Part shown: piece after piece, positions 9,786 to 21,928 of the stretch
Layout: each line of letters opens with the position of its first letter
Numbering within the stretch: position 1 is the stretch's first letter
NCBI GenBank assembly: GCA_015499995.1
Contig: JADNRV010000024.1
Coordinates: 124,001 to 188,000 of the forward strand
Source: Flammula alnicola
Lineage: Eukaryota; Basidiomycota; Agaricomycetes; Agaricales; Strophariaceae
Length of the DNA stretch: 64,000 bases
Reading direction: 5' to 3'
Notes under the pieces: generated by a model
The model's database searches: none
What the model was told of the DNA's origin: nothing
Seen by the model: the letters and a program-made list of their open reading frames with translations, nothing else
Translations under genes and position numbers: made by a program

Positions 9786-12029
9786 TTAAGTCGCAATATC
9801 ATCCATCGGAGATCCGCGCTTCAAAGAAAGGTATTCAACAGCATAATCATTTTCTGTCGGCCAGGTGCTTTCAGACAGAGCATCTTGGAAAGATAAAACC
9901 ATCATCTTATGATCATGGAGGTCGAGGGCACTGGTGTCGTTCGGAACCTGGAGTGCGGCCTCAGATGGATCGATTTTCTTCGATTTGGCCAAGTTTCGGA
10001 TTCGATCGTTGAGCATTTGATGGTGCCAAAACCACGAGCGAAGAGCTCGCCGGATAGTGTCCAAGAAACAAGTCAACGGCTCGTTGCCAATCACAGAAAA
10101 ATCGTTCTCGATATATGCGTCGTATGTGATCAAAACGGATTTCCCGTCGCCACCAATAGCACCTGAGTTTTTATACTCAAGGTGCTGTTCGAATATCCCT
10201 TTAAGGATCAAGTGCACATTGGCGGTCTTGGTATGCTTCATGTAACGAAGGGTGAAGTAAAGCACCACATAAGAAAAGGATTCGAGGTCGTCTTGGAGGA
10301 TGTGCAATGAATCAGCGCGGCGAAGAATTTTGACGGACATGAACTGCCAAGTCCCCTGAGTTATCAAAAAGTCAGTAATTGTCAGAGAAACTTCCTATCC
10401 AACATACCGATCGAGAAGGCTGCCTGGCTCCATTTTCCATCTTGCTTACAGTCCTCGCGAGATCCCAGTCGTTCAAAACTCCCCCGGTACCATCCCGGGT
10501 TAGGAGGACATTGTTTCCACTAACGTCGCGATGAAGAATGCCACATCGTTCATAGGCATCCTGATGAGCTGAAGCCAAACAAGTTAGCATTAACCGTAGC
10601 CTGCATGAACAATTGTGCGCATCATACCAATAAACGCGTCAAAAATGGCCTTGAGGAATTGTTTGGAGGAGGTAAAAGTTTGAAGATGACGACCAATGAA
10701 GTCCATTGCGAAACGCGCATGTCGTCGTAGGCACAGATCGTCCGGATTCGCTCCTAGATTCCACAGCTCCGTCGCGTATTGTTGAGTAAGCGTAATCTGT
10801 TCTGGACCTTCGAGGTCGTCACCGTAAAGTATCGTGGGTACATTGCGTACATTATGCTCGTTCAGGGTTCTCAGGATGTCCGACTCCTTCTCCAAATCAG
10901 GCCCCACAGCTCGCCAAGAGTCTTTGAGAAAGGCAAGTTGATTCGTCGAGAGATCCCAGACTGGATAGCCCTTGGTTGCCCTTCCAGTCAGGGAATGTAG
11001 CGGCTGAGAAATGGGGCCCCAAGCAAGAACTTGGTGAACAGCACCTTCACCGGGAATATCAATTTTGAAGACCTGCCGTTCCTTCGTCGGCGCCCATTCA
11101 GCAAGCTTCTCTCGCGCCAGAGCTTCTTCCTCTGGAGTAGCGAGATGGACGGTCGGATCCCAACCACGTTGCGTAGGAGTAAGATGGGAGAACCTCCACA
11201 GAAACTCAAGGAGAACAGAGCCCTGCGTCCGGAAATTGAAGCGTCTGCTAACGATCCCGCCTTCTCGGTCTAGGCGGATGAAGCGAACGTATGGATCTCC
11301 AAGCCAAATAAGAAAGCAGTGTAGACGATGTTGGCGAGCACACCATACAGTCCCGTAGTATGCTATTTGGCCTCGGCATTGTGAACGGCCCGCCGCGGGA
11401 GCTTCGAACAGGAAGGAATCGCGCGCTTCGTCACTGGCGAACTTTTCTGGAGGATCTTCGAACGGATCGTTTGTCTTGTTCGGCGGCTTGAGTTCCCAGA
11501 GCATCTGAGCTTCCTGAAATCGTACGTGATTCGTTGTAGTGTCCACGCCTCTGTCGTATTGAGAAATGTCGGGTTTGCCTTTCTGACCAGGTTCGGAGTC
11601 CGGGTCGGGCCACTCAGACGTATCTATTAGCTTGTCATTTCCTAGCACTCCAGCTGCGTTGACTAGAGCGATCTGAAAGGACTTCAATGCCAGCCTACGA
11701 AGAGAAAATGGAATGGCACTTACAAACGGTCCGTACATATCCGTTTCCTTCTTATACACGTCCATATCTTGAAAATGAACGTCAGAGAAGGCGGGTCGAG
11801 CTTCCAACGTCTCATCTGTTTCGGGAAGAAATTGCTCCATAAAATCATGGATGGGCATAGGACCGACCCATTGACCATCGAGTTCTCGAGCCATCTCCTT
11901 CTTGCGATCCGCAGCTGAAATCTGTTCTGTAGCAAAGTATTGTGAGCCTTGTAAACTCCTTTTGACAGGGGAAGAGCCCGAAGGCATGGATCTCAGAGAC
12001 AGAGCCTCCTCGAGGGCGGAAGAAGACAT
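9786..12029 (-). CDS. FunK1-type protein kinase, left copy
   Basis: FunK1 kinases are expanded in mushroom-forming fungi; their substrates are unknown. ATG 12027-12029 gives MSSSALEEALSLRSMPSGSS. The first exon (about 480 codons) holds the N-terminal region with HDFMEQFLPETDETLE, RGVDTTTNHVRFQEAQMLWE and RLDREGGIVSRRFNF. Catalytic elements are GILHRDVSGNNVLL (HRD loop with Asn) and VLNDWDLAR, where DWD replaces DFG as is usual in FunK1. Introns join FIAHQDAYERC and RSGTWQFMSVKILR, both in frame. The frame ends at SPMDDIAT (stop 9786-9788) right beside a lyase remnant, so the natural C terminus may be lost. A near-identical copy starts at 63067 on the other strand. Confidence 0.88.
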
Positions 12030-12393
12030 GACAAAAAGAATATCTTACCGAGCGTCCAAAATCTACGAAATTAAGGGGAAAGCGAAGATATGCCACAGGG
12101 CCACCGCAGCTGAAATATGGCCCAAAGCCTGCCTATCCGTTTGGGCAACAGAGGAACAATGGAAACTGAGTCGCGCTGGGATCGCAGGATTCAATTGCTA
12201 AATCGCCTGTCAAGCCGCGCGTATGAAACTGAAATGTCAAAAACTGTTAGCATACGTTAATGTATTCGATTGAGGATCGAACCTTGAAGTTGTTTTGATA
12301 ACAAGTCAGTGGCAGTGTGCAGACAGTCACGGTTGGCAAGAGGCGAAAGTTAAAGTCACGTGATAATTATTAGGGCAGGCAGTTTGGCGTTCT
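11096..12393 (-). repeat. Left arm of inverted FunK1 duplication
   Basis: Aligns in inverted orientation with 62478-64000. Homology covers the 5' half of the kinase gene and runs about 365 bp upstream of its ATG, stopping at GGCAGGCAGTTTGGCGTT (12376-12393). It would extend further into the gene but the partner leaves the window. Confidence 0.9.
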
Positions 12394-13486
12394 ACTGGGA
12401 TAAGCAATACTGTATTAAGCAAAAGCCTTCAAAGCTTCAAGCTTCAAGTTGCATAAGCCACAGGCAAGCCACAAGCGCCCAACTAAATGAATGCGGAAAA
12501 GGCTGGCAAAATCGAGTCCGCTTCAGAGAGCTCTGCGATTTACGCGCACAAGTACTTTCTGCCGGCTGCAGGGACAGTGAGATAGTACTTAAAAATTTCA
12601 GACTCTGCCAATAGAGTCTGGGGCTCCAGTGTCCATCCGCCAGACTCCAAGTTGACCGGCTGGTGGGCAGTTATTGCAGCAAATTCAACGGGGACCGTTG
12701 TTCGCCCTTACCGTTGTTCGTATGAATCTTTTTTAAAAACCTATCTCACCACATCTGCCAATTAAAATTTCTGGCTTCCTAACACTGTATATGCCTCACT
12801 GAAAGTATGAGGACTACCTAGTTAACTGCGCCACACTCTTGACCGGAAGTTTGGGTAAAGCATCAGACAGATAATAAGTATGAGCCCAAATACCGAAACG
12901 AAATCATAATAAAACACCTTGCACGGTCTGTTGCGAACGCCTGAATTCGGCGAGGAACAAGATATGCGTAGAGCGTAGACACCAGTACGAACTCAAAAAA
13001 AAATAAAAATAAAGGACAAGGAAAAACAGATAAAATCGTAACAGTAACAATACATACAACAAAAAAAACTAGAGTCGTGACAAATCAAATCAGGCAATCA
13101 TAATGAACAGTATCGTAGGAGTATAGTTAGATGGACGGGAAATAAATAATGAAGTGCAGTTGCTGGGTTGCAGGGATGAAAGTGGGTTATACGTGGGTGG
13201 GCGTGCTTACAGTGAAGATGGGAAATGGGCGATGCGCAGTCGCGGGGTGGGAAGGAAGGAGGGGGAAGGCCGAAGGCAAGGTATACCGAAAAGTGGGGGG
13301 GGAGGCGGGGTATGGTGCTATGGCAGCAAGTGCCACAAAAAACAACTGAGGTAAAAGGTGTTCCATCCGGCCAAGGTCTATACTTAGTATGCAAAGGGCA
13401 AGGCAAAGGATCGGAAAACCCAAAAAAAAAAAAAGAGCATATAAAGCGGGTATCGGGTATCTGTCATCCGAACAAGCCTCTTCCTC
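12030..13486. other. FunK1 upstream region and gene-free stretch
   Basis: 12030-12393 is shared with the right FunK1 copy and contains CACGTG at 12357-12362. Beyond 12394 the two copies differ. From 12400 to 13486 nothing coding was recognised. There are A-rich and G-rich runs (for example around 12994-13012 and 13293-13310) and a small direct repeat of ACCGTTGTTCG near 12696-12720. Confidence 0.5.
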
Positions 13487-15106
13487 CTATGTCAGCTTTT
13501 TCCAGGAAGACCCATCTAACAGATCAGCAAGCTCGTCTGACACCTGCATCGCATGGCTGACGCTCAAATCGTGTCCTGCGCCGTCTATCGTGACCAGTTT
13601 CTTCTTCGCGCCTACAGGCAGTAGTTCTGCGATCTGCGAGGCGTATTTCGGTTTTACCGTAACGTCCTTGGTGCCCTGGTCAAATCAGATGAGCATTGGA
13701 CACAATTGCGATGCAAGACAAGAAAGGAATACGAGGACATACATGCAGAATCAGCACCCGTTTCCCCTCAAACGCAGTCGACTGGAACGACGCTGCTTGT
13801 CCGCGTATCGGGCCGTCCCGCAAGGATGACGAAAGCGCATTATTGTAACCGGGCAAGTGTGCCGATTGCAGACGCACGATCTATTAATGGAATGTCAATA
13901 CCTGGTGCTAATCGATAAAACTGCCTGCGCACGCACCTCCAGGATAGGGTTGCTGTTTTCGTCGGAAGCGTTGTGAGGAAGCGTTTGGTTCGTCAGTCGT
14001 TGCAGGTAGGTCTAGAAGGACGAAGAGTGGTGAGTAAAAGAGATGCAAAAACAGACTGAAGATTTCCACGGCGGAATTTCAAGAAGGGATTCAAGAATAT
14101 CTGCTCACCTGGACAGGTTTACTTGACGCGAGTGTTTGTATCAGAGGCGAAGACATAAATTTAGCGGTACGTGAGATATCACTTGACTGTTGGCCGTGGC
14201 CGCGATTTAGTCGATGAACGTCCGAAAGAAGAAAGCCACGTAAGAAATGGAATGCAGATGAAAGAAGGGGACAAGAGAGAGATGAGACATGCCACGATGA
14301 ACAAGAGAAATGAAAACACGGACCTCCATAAGCCCAGCGCATGCGATAAGACCAACGCCTTCGTCAACAAGGTGGGGGAACTGTGCGGTGAATGCTGCTG
14401 CAATAGCACCTCCCTAATACAAATTCAGCCATGTTTTGATCCATGAACGTAAAGGGGAACGCACCATTGAGACCCCGACGATATTGGCTTTCTCCCACTT
14501 GAGATACTGCATCAGAAGGGCGAGTTGCATGGTGTACAAGCTGGCATTGTAGTAGTTAGCGGTGCATCAGAGTATCCTCTGCCGTACAGATCTATTAAAA
14601 GTATGAGCTCAAATCCTGACATCGATGGGAACCCTGACGGACCATAGAGCAAAACGCGATAACCACGCGCCGCGAGACTGGGAGCGACGTCTCTCCAGAT
14701 GATAGCAGGGATCGAGAGACCATGTATGAGGACAATCTAGGGCAACAAACTCAGATGACGGGAAGTTCGTCTCGGCGTATTAGACGTACCTTTTTGCCCT
14801 TCTCCGGTCCTAACAGCCAGTACCTAACCTGAATGTGGATTGATAGCGTCAATGCACGACCAGTGGTAAACACACGAGCAAACCCACCTTTCCACTGGGA
14901 AACTCCGCATATCCGCCTCCTGGGTAAAACTCCTCTGGGTATATTGTCCACGATTTCGACGAGGGTGGCATGCTCGCTAGCGATGGATGAATGAAAACCG
15001 GCGCTGGCGGGCTAGGAAATATGGCCATGAAGTATGTTGCCAAGAGCAGCGGGGGGAGAATAAGAAGAGAAAGGGTGAGGCATTGGTATGGACTGGTAGC
15101 GACCAT
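13487..15106 (-). CDS. Alpha/beta hydrolase, membrane-anchored, one frame break
   Basis: An alpha/beta-hydrolase-fold enzyme of the serine hydrolase/lipase type; the substrate is not predictable. ATG 15104-15106 is followed by a hydrophobic N-terminal segment (LTLSLLILPPLLLATYFMAI), a signal anchor. Core motifs are IVLIHGLSIPAIIWRDVAPS (oxyanion HG), DLYGRGYSDAP, and the nucleophile elbow NIVGVSMGG created by splicing. The acid region is GTKDVTVKPKY, and the His is in TIDGAGHDLSVSHAMQ near the end. The stop is at 13487-13489. Between SDAP and NYYNASLYTMQLAL (plus coordinates 14554-14565) the frame shifts by one base with no usable intron, one of seven such breaks in the window. CACGTG lies 81 bp upstream of the ATG. 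Confidence 0.8.
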
Positions 15107-15870
15107 GGCGGTAAGAGGGAAAGGGCGTCAATAATATCTCGCCGTAAAGTTAACCGCAAAGTAAAGTACAGTACGTGTTGATATGACACGTGCTCTGTGC
15201 TTAAATTAGACTCGGCATGACTACGGCCGCTCACAAGTGCGCTCATTGTCAGCATGCCACAATAACCGCCTCCGGCCTCCGTTGGTGTCGCGATCGTACC
15301 CAAGGCTCGCTGTTTCTTCCTTGCAAGATTTTATTGCACAGACGCTCGTAGAGGTCACTCGAGGGCGCAGGTGTTATCCTTTTTTAGTGCTGGATCTTCA
15401 TAGTCGCCTCAGCCCAGCAATTGTGGCGCATTTCAACGGTTATTGCCAAGTACGTCATGATCATCATGATGCAAGATTACTCACCTCGCAGCGAGGTCGC
15501 ATAAAGGTGTGATCCGTCGTACATAATGAAATGTATCGAAGTTGATAAACACGATTACATCACATTCATTTCACGGAACACAGCAAGAAATAAATGAGTG
15601 GAATGGAAACGTTGCGACCGAGAAAAACCAGGCAACGGACTAACTACATAGCTATGAGTATTATAATCGTTAAATAATACGTAAATGGAGGTGTGTAAGT
15701 AATACAGGCAGAAGAACGTCAGACGGCGTAAACCGTGCGGCGCGTTGGGTGTACATCGGACATTCTAGTGGTCGTCGATAAAAGACGTGAAGAGAGGTTG
15801 AATATGATGGGGCCAGGAATCCATATCCAACTCTGGCGTGCGAGTTATCTCGGGGGCTGGGTAGGAGTAG
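15107..15870. other. Hydrolase promoter and gene-free spacer
   Basis: Contains CACGTG at 15187-15192 in the hydrolase promoter. The rest is the 3' flank of the permease, with no convincing coding potential. Confidence 0.45.
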
Positions 15871-18116
15871 CTATAGCTTCTTTTCATCTTGTGATTCCAC
15901 GTCGACTTCTTCAACAGAAGACGTGTCGTGGACTGGTTCCTCCGCCTCTTGAGCGAGAATAAGATTGAGAACGGCAGCGACGACACCAGCAACAAGGACT
16001 AGAAGAAGAAAAAAGCACATATCATCAGTCAACACCTCGATCAAACAGAACGCAAATTATACACACAAGGCGTGCTCAGTACAATCGTGATCGAATCAAA
16101 CAACCCCTGGAGCCCTTTATTGGGATTATTAACGCCCTCAAAGAGGTACGTGAAGATATCCGGATGGAGGAGGTCGCCAATCCCAAACGCCAGCGCCGCA
16201 GACAGGATAAATCGGTCCCGTCTCGTGAAGTGCATATGTGCCAGCACACGCACGCCCGACGATGCGACGTTCGCAAACAGGAACGTCGTCACGCCCCCAA
16301 GCACAGGATTGGGAATGGCGAGGAACACGCCGGAGATCTTGCCCAGCACACCGAACAGGATGAGGAAGAAGCAGCACCACCGCCCCGCCCCCGGTTCGCG
16401 CAGCGCGTGATGGCGATGACGCCGTTGTTCTGCGCAAAGGTCGAGAGCGGCGTCACGGTGAAGAGCGCGGAGAGGAAGCCGCCGATGCCGTCCCCGAGGA
16501 TGCCTCCTTGGATGCGCGAGTCGAAGACGTCGCCCACGACTTCTTGCCGCGAGACCTCGGCGGATGCAGTGATGTCTCCAATGGCCTCCATAGCGAGCGA
16601 TACTACAAGCAAAGTCAAAATCTGATATATGTGAATTTTCAGAGTGTAACTTACCGTACACAGCCAACATGGGCAAGATTGCAGGGGGATATACGCTCAG
16701 CTTGAAGGTGTGCACCCACAGGAACGTGATAGCAGGAGCGCTCTTGATCGTCGAGCTGTCTATGTATCCCGCAGCACCTGCAACGATACATCCGACAACA
16801 AGACCAACGATAATACTGATGTTCTTGAGGAACGGCGAGCCGAAAATCTCTGTCAGGATAATGGTTATGAACGACAGGAAACCGAGACCAATAAACTCTG
16901 GCGAGCCCCATCTACAATGATAATATCAGATTAGTATGGGGTAATATGATTATAGTTTAGCAAAAAACATACGGAAGAGGTCGAGGAGCAAAGATGGTAG
17001 GACACAGCTCGAAGATACCAGTCGCTGGACGAGTCTGGCAATGTTCGATCCTCCACCCCAGTTCGCAATTCCCGAGGTACCGATCAGAGAAGAACCGATC
17101 ATGAGAATGACCGTTCCTGAAGGATTAGAGGTGTGATAAGTACTCATTTCGGGATCGCAACGCGACCAGTATGTAGACGAGACTAACCGGTCACCAGAGG
17201 GGGGAAGACGCGCTTGAGCACCTTTGGCGAGCAAAATGACATGAAGATTTCGAGGAAGGAGCAAATTATCGAGGTTCCTATTGTTCGGGAAAGAATAATC
17301 AGCGAGAAAAAGTCGTTCGAGGCGAGGTTTGCGTACCAAGAACTTTTCCGTACGCATCAGGACAGGCAAGACGAGTGATGCTGCCATCTGCAGCTACTGT
17401 CGTTGGGCATGTGCCATCCTTGTACATGGCATTGAAGATCTGCGGTATTTCGAAAATGAGGTTCAATCATGAGGATAATTAAGGTTTTATACGAACAGCA
17501 TTGGCAGTAGAAAGGGTCGCGAAACTGGTCCCGACGACCGTGATAAGTCCAGTACCGAGGTAATATCCGCGAAACAGACGGATCCGCGACATTTGCACCA
17601 GACTCAAGATACCTTAACCCACACGACGCGTCAATACACAGTACCCATCGTAAAAAAAACTGTTGTGAGCTTACCACAACCAATGAGAGATGCTGAAATC
17701 ATGTAGGCCGACGTCTGGGCATCCAGGCTAAGTGCAGAGGCGAAAATAATGGGGGGCGTGATAAGGCCCGCTAACATGGCAAGGGCGTGTTGCAGACCAC
17801 TCGAAATAGCGAGAATAAGAGGTAGATCGGCATCGAGGGAGTAAAATGGTGGCGCTCGGTTCTCTTGCTTCATGAACGGGAGCTTTGGCGTGCATAGCCT
17901 GTGCACCGAACGCAACCGACAGTCAGCCTTAAGAGGACTGGAGACATTAGAAGCAGACTTACCATGCGTAGTCATAATCACCAATCCAACCATCCTTGGT
18001 AGTAAGTTTCCTTTTGATACGCTCAGCACGCTGTTTGACGGAGGTGAGCTTGGAGGGGAGGGGACCACTGGAGGGTCAACTGCCTGAGGCTGGTCCTGTA
18101 CGAGCGAAGAGGACAT
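15871..18116 (-). CDS. Purine permease, NAT/NCS2 family (UapA-like)
   Basis: Nucleobase-ascorbate transporters import xanthine/uric acid by proton symport at the plasma membrane. ATG 18114-18116 gives MSSSLVQDQPQAVDPPVV. A first cytosolic segment is followed by many hydrophobic helices (LPLILAISSGLQHALAMLAG, LITPPIIFASAL). The NAT signature appears as QNNGVIAITRCANR near 16385-16425. Conserved elements RPATGIFELCPTIFAPRPLP and VSLAMEAIGDITASAEVSRQ agree with the UapA/UapC group. About eight introns are used and the stop is at 15871-15873. At plus coordinates 17036-17048 the frame slips one base between GSN and CQTRPATG, with no splice alternative. The protein is otherwise complete, so an assembly error is the simpler reading. 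Confidence 0.85.
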
Positions 18117-19563
18117 CGAAGAGCAAGAGACGGCTAAAGGCGACCGGACTTCCTTCAGTATCAACAAGGGGCAGCAAGAGAACAGTTTTCGCTCTAGGCG
18201 AGGTATTTAAGGTCAACCGTACGGTTCCCATGTATTACCGCCGGGCGATAGTCAACTCCAATAACCAAGCCAATCGACTTGAAGAATCCAGGTACATCGT
18301 AGGTCCTCGGCTGCGATGCATCTTATTCCGAGCATGAAGGACGGGAGATAGTCGAGGGATAGTCGAGGCCAAGGCACCGTGGTCCGTGAGGCGATAACAG
18401 AACTGGCACGCTGTCGCAGCTTCAGGGTAACGGTCAATCCGTGCCAAACCCTCGCTGATTATGAACTCTAATTTCCAATGCGTCTTATCGACATCCGAGT
18501 CCTTTGACGGGAGTTCGCGTGTGCTTTTCGGTACTGTTTCACGGAGAAGTTAACAAAGTCGAAAAACTTTAAGGATTAAAATTTCAACTGGGAAGGCAGT
18601 CTGACCAAACGAATTTAAAATTCAGGAAGTCTGGGGTGATATAGATCACCTTCTATGTAACACAGGAAAGGGAGAGGACAGACACATGCGGACAAGGGGT
18701 ACCGAGATACGAAAGCCCGCAATCATTGGCCTTATCTCCCACTCCGAGTCAAAGAATGTTCAGGATTCCGATATCTCCATGGTGCATTACTTACCTTATC
18801 TATTTATCCCACCCACTACAGAACCGCCCTCGAGATTTGTCGAGACCTTCAACTATGCCTCCGAAGACCGCGCTACAACTTTCAAATTCGCGTTTGGCAA
18901 TCATCTCGTGCTCAAACTTTGTGTAAACCATAGCATATAAGTCTGCATATCTTCAAGATCCGCGAGCGCTTGGACGGTGTGCTGCAGTGGGATGTTGCAT
19001 AGCTTGGATACGGTTGTGAGCCAGCTGAGCGGGCGAGCAGGAGAAACAGATTTTCATTATTCCCTTTCGGTAGCCTCGATAACGGTCAAGAGGATGCTAT
19101 TCTTCCAAGCGCCATCTCCAGCCAGAATAATGATATTGAGTTGAGGGAATAGTGGAGGACTACATCGATGTTGCTGGACATGGAAGCTCCGGAACTACTA
19201 AATTCCAGTGGAATTTGAAGAATTACTGCATTTGACACACAGCCAAACACAGGATCCGCAATGCTTCAAAAAAATTGAATAGCGGTATGCGTAGATCTAA
19301 GTACATAGTCTATGCATTCGGAGAGGCCTACCAACTGACTGTATAAAATCATCGGAGTGGGCTCTTCTGTATACACCTTGAATGGGCACTGCCAAGATGT
19401 TGGCTTTATCAGAATACACGAGTCGCGACAATAGCACACTGTGATATATATGCTATGTGGGTGTAAACCCTTGTTGAATACAGCTACTACAATTATTATT
19501 ACAGATCCTAGAATACACGTACAGCAATAAGCTCGAAATCTACCAAGCCATCCGGCCATGCTA
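18117..19563. other. 1.4-kb gap, no assignable gene
   Basis: No complete gene was recognised. A minus-strand stretch near 19065-19145 reads QLNIIILAGDGAWKNSILL then TVIEATERE, which looks protein-like but could not be placed. The tandem GGGATAGTCGAGG at 18347-18372 is a small direct repeat. Part of the gap is the permease promoter. Confidence 0.4.
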
Positions 19564-21657
19564 CTACTCTGGTAGAGACATCGCCACGTCCTCGTAGTCC
19601 TCTTCCTCGAACACCTCCACGTCTCGCCCCCCTCCTTCCATAAGACGCGACAAAGGACGCCCAGCGCCGTTCACGATGCCCGTCCTGAGGCTCAGGTTCC
19701 CATCCACCAGATCGTCCCATGGGGCCCCAGGACCGCTCTGGAAGAACCGCCGCTTCGTGCCTTTTACAGGCAAAGCGCCGCACTCGTAATGCTCGAACCC
19801 ATGCTCCTGTATCGGTACATCGTAGTATTGCCCCGTCAGCAGACTCATGCGCTTCTTTCCAGATGGGTAGTATGGTTGTTGGCTGGGATGTCTCTCGTTG
19901 CCACGCGGGATGGAAGAGGCGCGCTGTGGACCCAGGCGCCAGTTATTGAGGCTTGCCGACGACTCATCCGAATCCCATGAGTCTGACTCCTCCGACTCGT
20001 CGGTCGTGGTTTCTCCATCTTGAAGGTTGTAGACATATCGTGCATGTTCTAGATATACGATCAATAAAATAATAATCTGGATTTGAAGCTAGCTTTCTTA
20101 CGGGCAAGTCGTTCATCGAGCTCGTCTCTGCCCTCCTCTTCGTCCTTGCCAAATCCAAGATGCTGTTTAAGGCTCTCCCTTGGCACATCTTGCATCTGCA
20201 CAGAAGGTGCGCAGGTCAGTTGCTGTAATTGTTGTAGTGCAGTCTCCCTGTACAAAAACCATGAATAAACCACCAAGCAATCAAAACCAGATGAACCGAC
20301 CTGACAATATCCAAAGACCCGTCCTTCATATTCAAATCTTCCATGTTATTCACAGGCACCTCAAGCCTATATCTCGGGCCAAACCACTCGAAGTATTGAT
20401 TCCACGGCAAATTTGGATCAATGTCATTTTCAATTCCGAGTGCGCAGGCCGTCTCGTATGTCCACGTCCGAGCAACGTTCTTGACCGTGTATCCTCCTCC
20501 TCCAAGCAGAATAAGTGGGATATTTTGTTTTCGCATGAACTGGACACAATGAGCATGTCCCTTCATCGACAAGTTGAAGCAACCCAATTTATCGCCTGCC
20601 AGTGAATCAGACCCGCATTGGAGCACCACAGCGGAAGGGCGGAAGACTTCCAGAACTCGGGTGATAATCTGACCACAATATATATGAATTTGCTGGCTGG
20701 GATCCGACACAATTAAGAAACTCACCGGCTCGAACACGCTTTTGTATGACTCGTCCGTGATTCCATCCTTCATGGGTACGTTCACGGCATATCCTTTGCC
20801 TTTGCCTCTTCCCTTGTCCTCTTGTGACCCTGTTCCGGGAAAGTACTCTCCGAACTTGTGGAAGCTGCATGTCATGACCCTGTCCGTCGTATAAAAGGCT
20901 TCTTCCACCCCATCGCCATGATGACAGTCGATATCGATATATAAAACTCGGGGATATGTGCGCAAAAGTTCCAGGATACCGAGAACGATATCGTTGATAT
21001 AGCAGAAACCCGAGGCTTCGCGCTTTTTGGCATGGTGCAGTCCTCCTGCCCAGTTAATGGCGATGTCAGCAGCTCCAGATGTTATTCGTTGCGCTGCGCC
21101 TGCAGAAGAAAGAAATGTCTAACTTGGAATGTAGTTCAGAAGACTCATCTACTTACCAATCGACCCTCCTGCAGAAATAGTACAAAATTCGAATACGCCT
21201 TCGAATGCCGGGTTGTCTTCTCCTACAAGGACTTTAGATGGATTGGTCAGAACAACAGAAACGAAGAGACAAAATGAAAGAAGTACATCGTGTGCCAGAA
21301 AAAGTCATTTTCTCTGCCGTCTCCGGTGTCACATTATAAAGAAAATGAACATATTCGTCGGTATGGAACGAGCTCATGACCTCCCCACTCGCACGTTTAG
21401 GGCGCTATTTAGAAACATCAGACAATTGTTCCGGTCTCCGCTTTTGTAGTTCACGAGCTCACCAAGATGTGCATCTTGTCAAGCATCCCATAGGCAGTCA
21501 CTAGGTCGTGGGTTACGCGTATCCGGTGTGGTTTCATCGGGTGTCCGAGTCCATAAGTATATGCCCCGACATCGGCTACATTTCCGTCAGTATAAGTATG
21601 ACAAAAAGAAACGATGCACGAACAATCATAGTAATATGCCACTCTGCGTTTTGACAT
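19564..21657 (-). CDS. RPD3: Class I histone deacetylase, RPD3 type
   Basis: RPD3 is the zinc-dependent catalytic subunit of SIN3 deacetylase complexes. ATG 21655-21657 reads [14 protein letters not shown], then [20 protein letters not shown], the invariant class I start. Active-site segments are [20 protein letters not shown] and [18 protein letters not shown], with the metal-binding Asp-x-Asp-x-His. [20 protein letters not shown] supplies the glycine-rich loop. Introns are short and all joins examined keep frame. The C-terminal ~220 residues are acidic/Ser-rich ([15 protein letters not shown]) and unlike yeast Rpd3, as is common in basidiomycetes. The stop is at 19564-19566. It shares a 271-bp promoter with CDK8. 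SAP18, another SIN3-complex subunit, is encoded at 43629. Confidence 0.93.
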
Positions 21658-21928
21658 GACTATTCGTTGCGGTCAACAATTGAAATTCATGGACTGATTT
21701 TGTCAAGATTTTGCTGGTCGGTTTGTCGTCGTTAAAACTTAAAGCAACTATGTAAGTTCTCAAGTTCTGGCTCAAGCTGGCTCGGGCAACAGAACACATG
21801 TCACGTGATTTTGGCGGCCCGTCCAAGCCGCCACAGTCCGGCGTTCCCACATTTGTTGGGCGGGCTTCTGTGCTTTTAAGCATTCGATTATCCAGGTTTG
21901 TCCTGCCAAATGTTCACGATTCACTGCG
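21658..21928. promoter_or_regulatory. Divergent promoter RPD3/CDK8 with TCACGTGA
   Basis: 271 bp serve two chromatin/transcription genes. A full palindrome TCACGTGA lies at 21801-21808 followed by GGCGGCCCG. bHLH (Cbf1-like) factors bind this core; the link is inference. Confidence 0.5.

Noticed and set aside
13098..13406. 102-codon minus frame rich in Pro/His
   Set aside because: It arises from CT-rich low-complexity DNA in the 3' flank of the hydrolase; no homology and no splice context.
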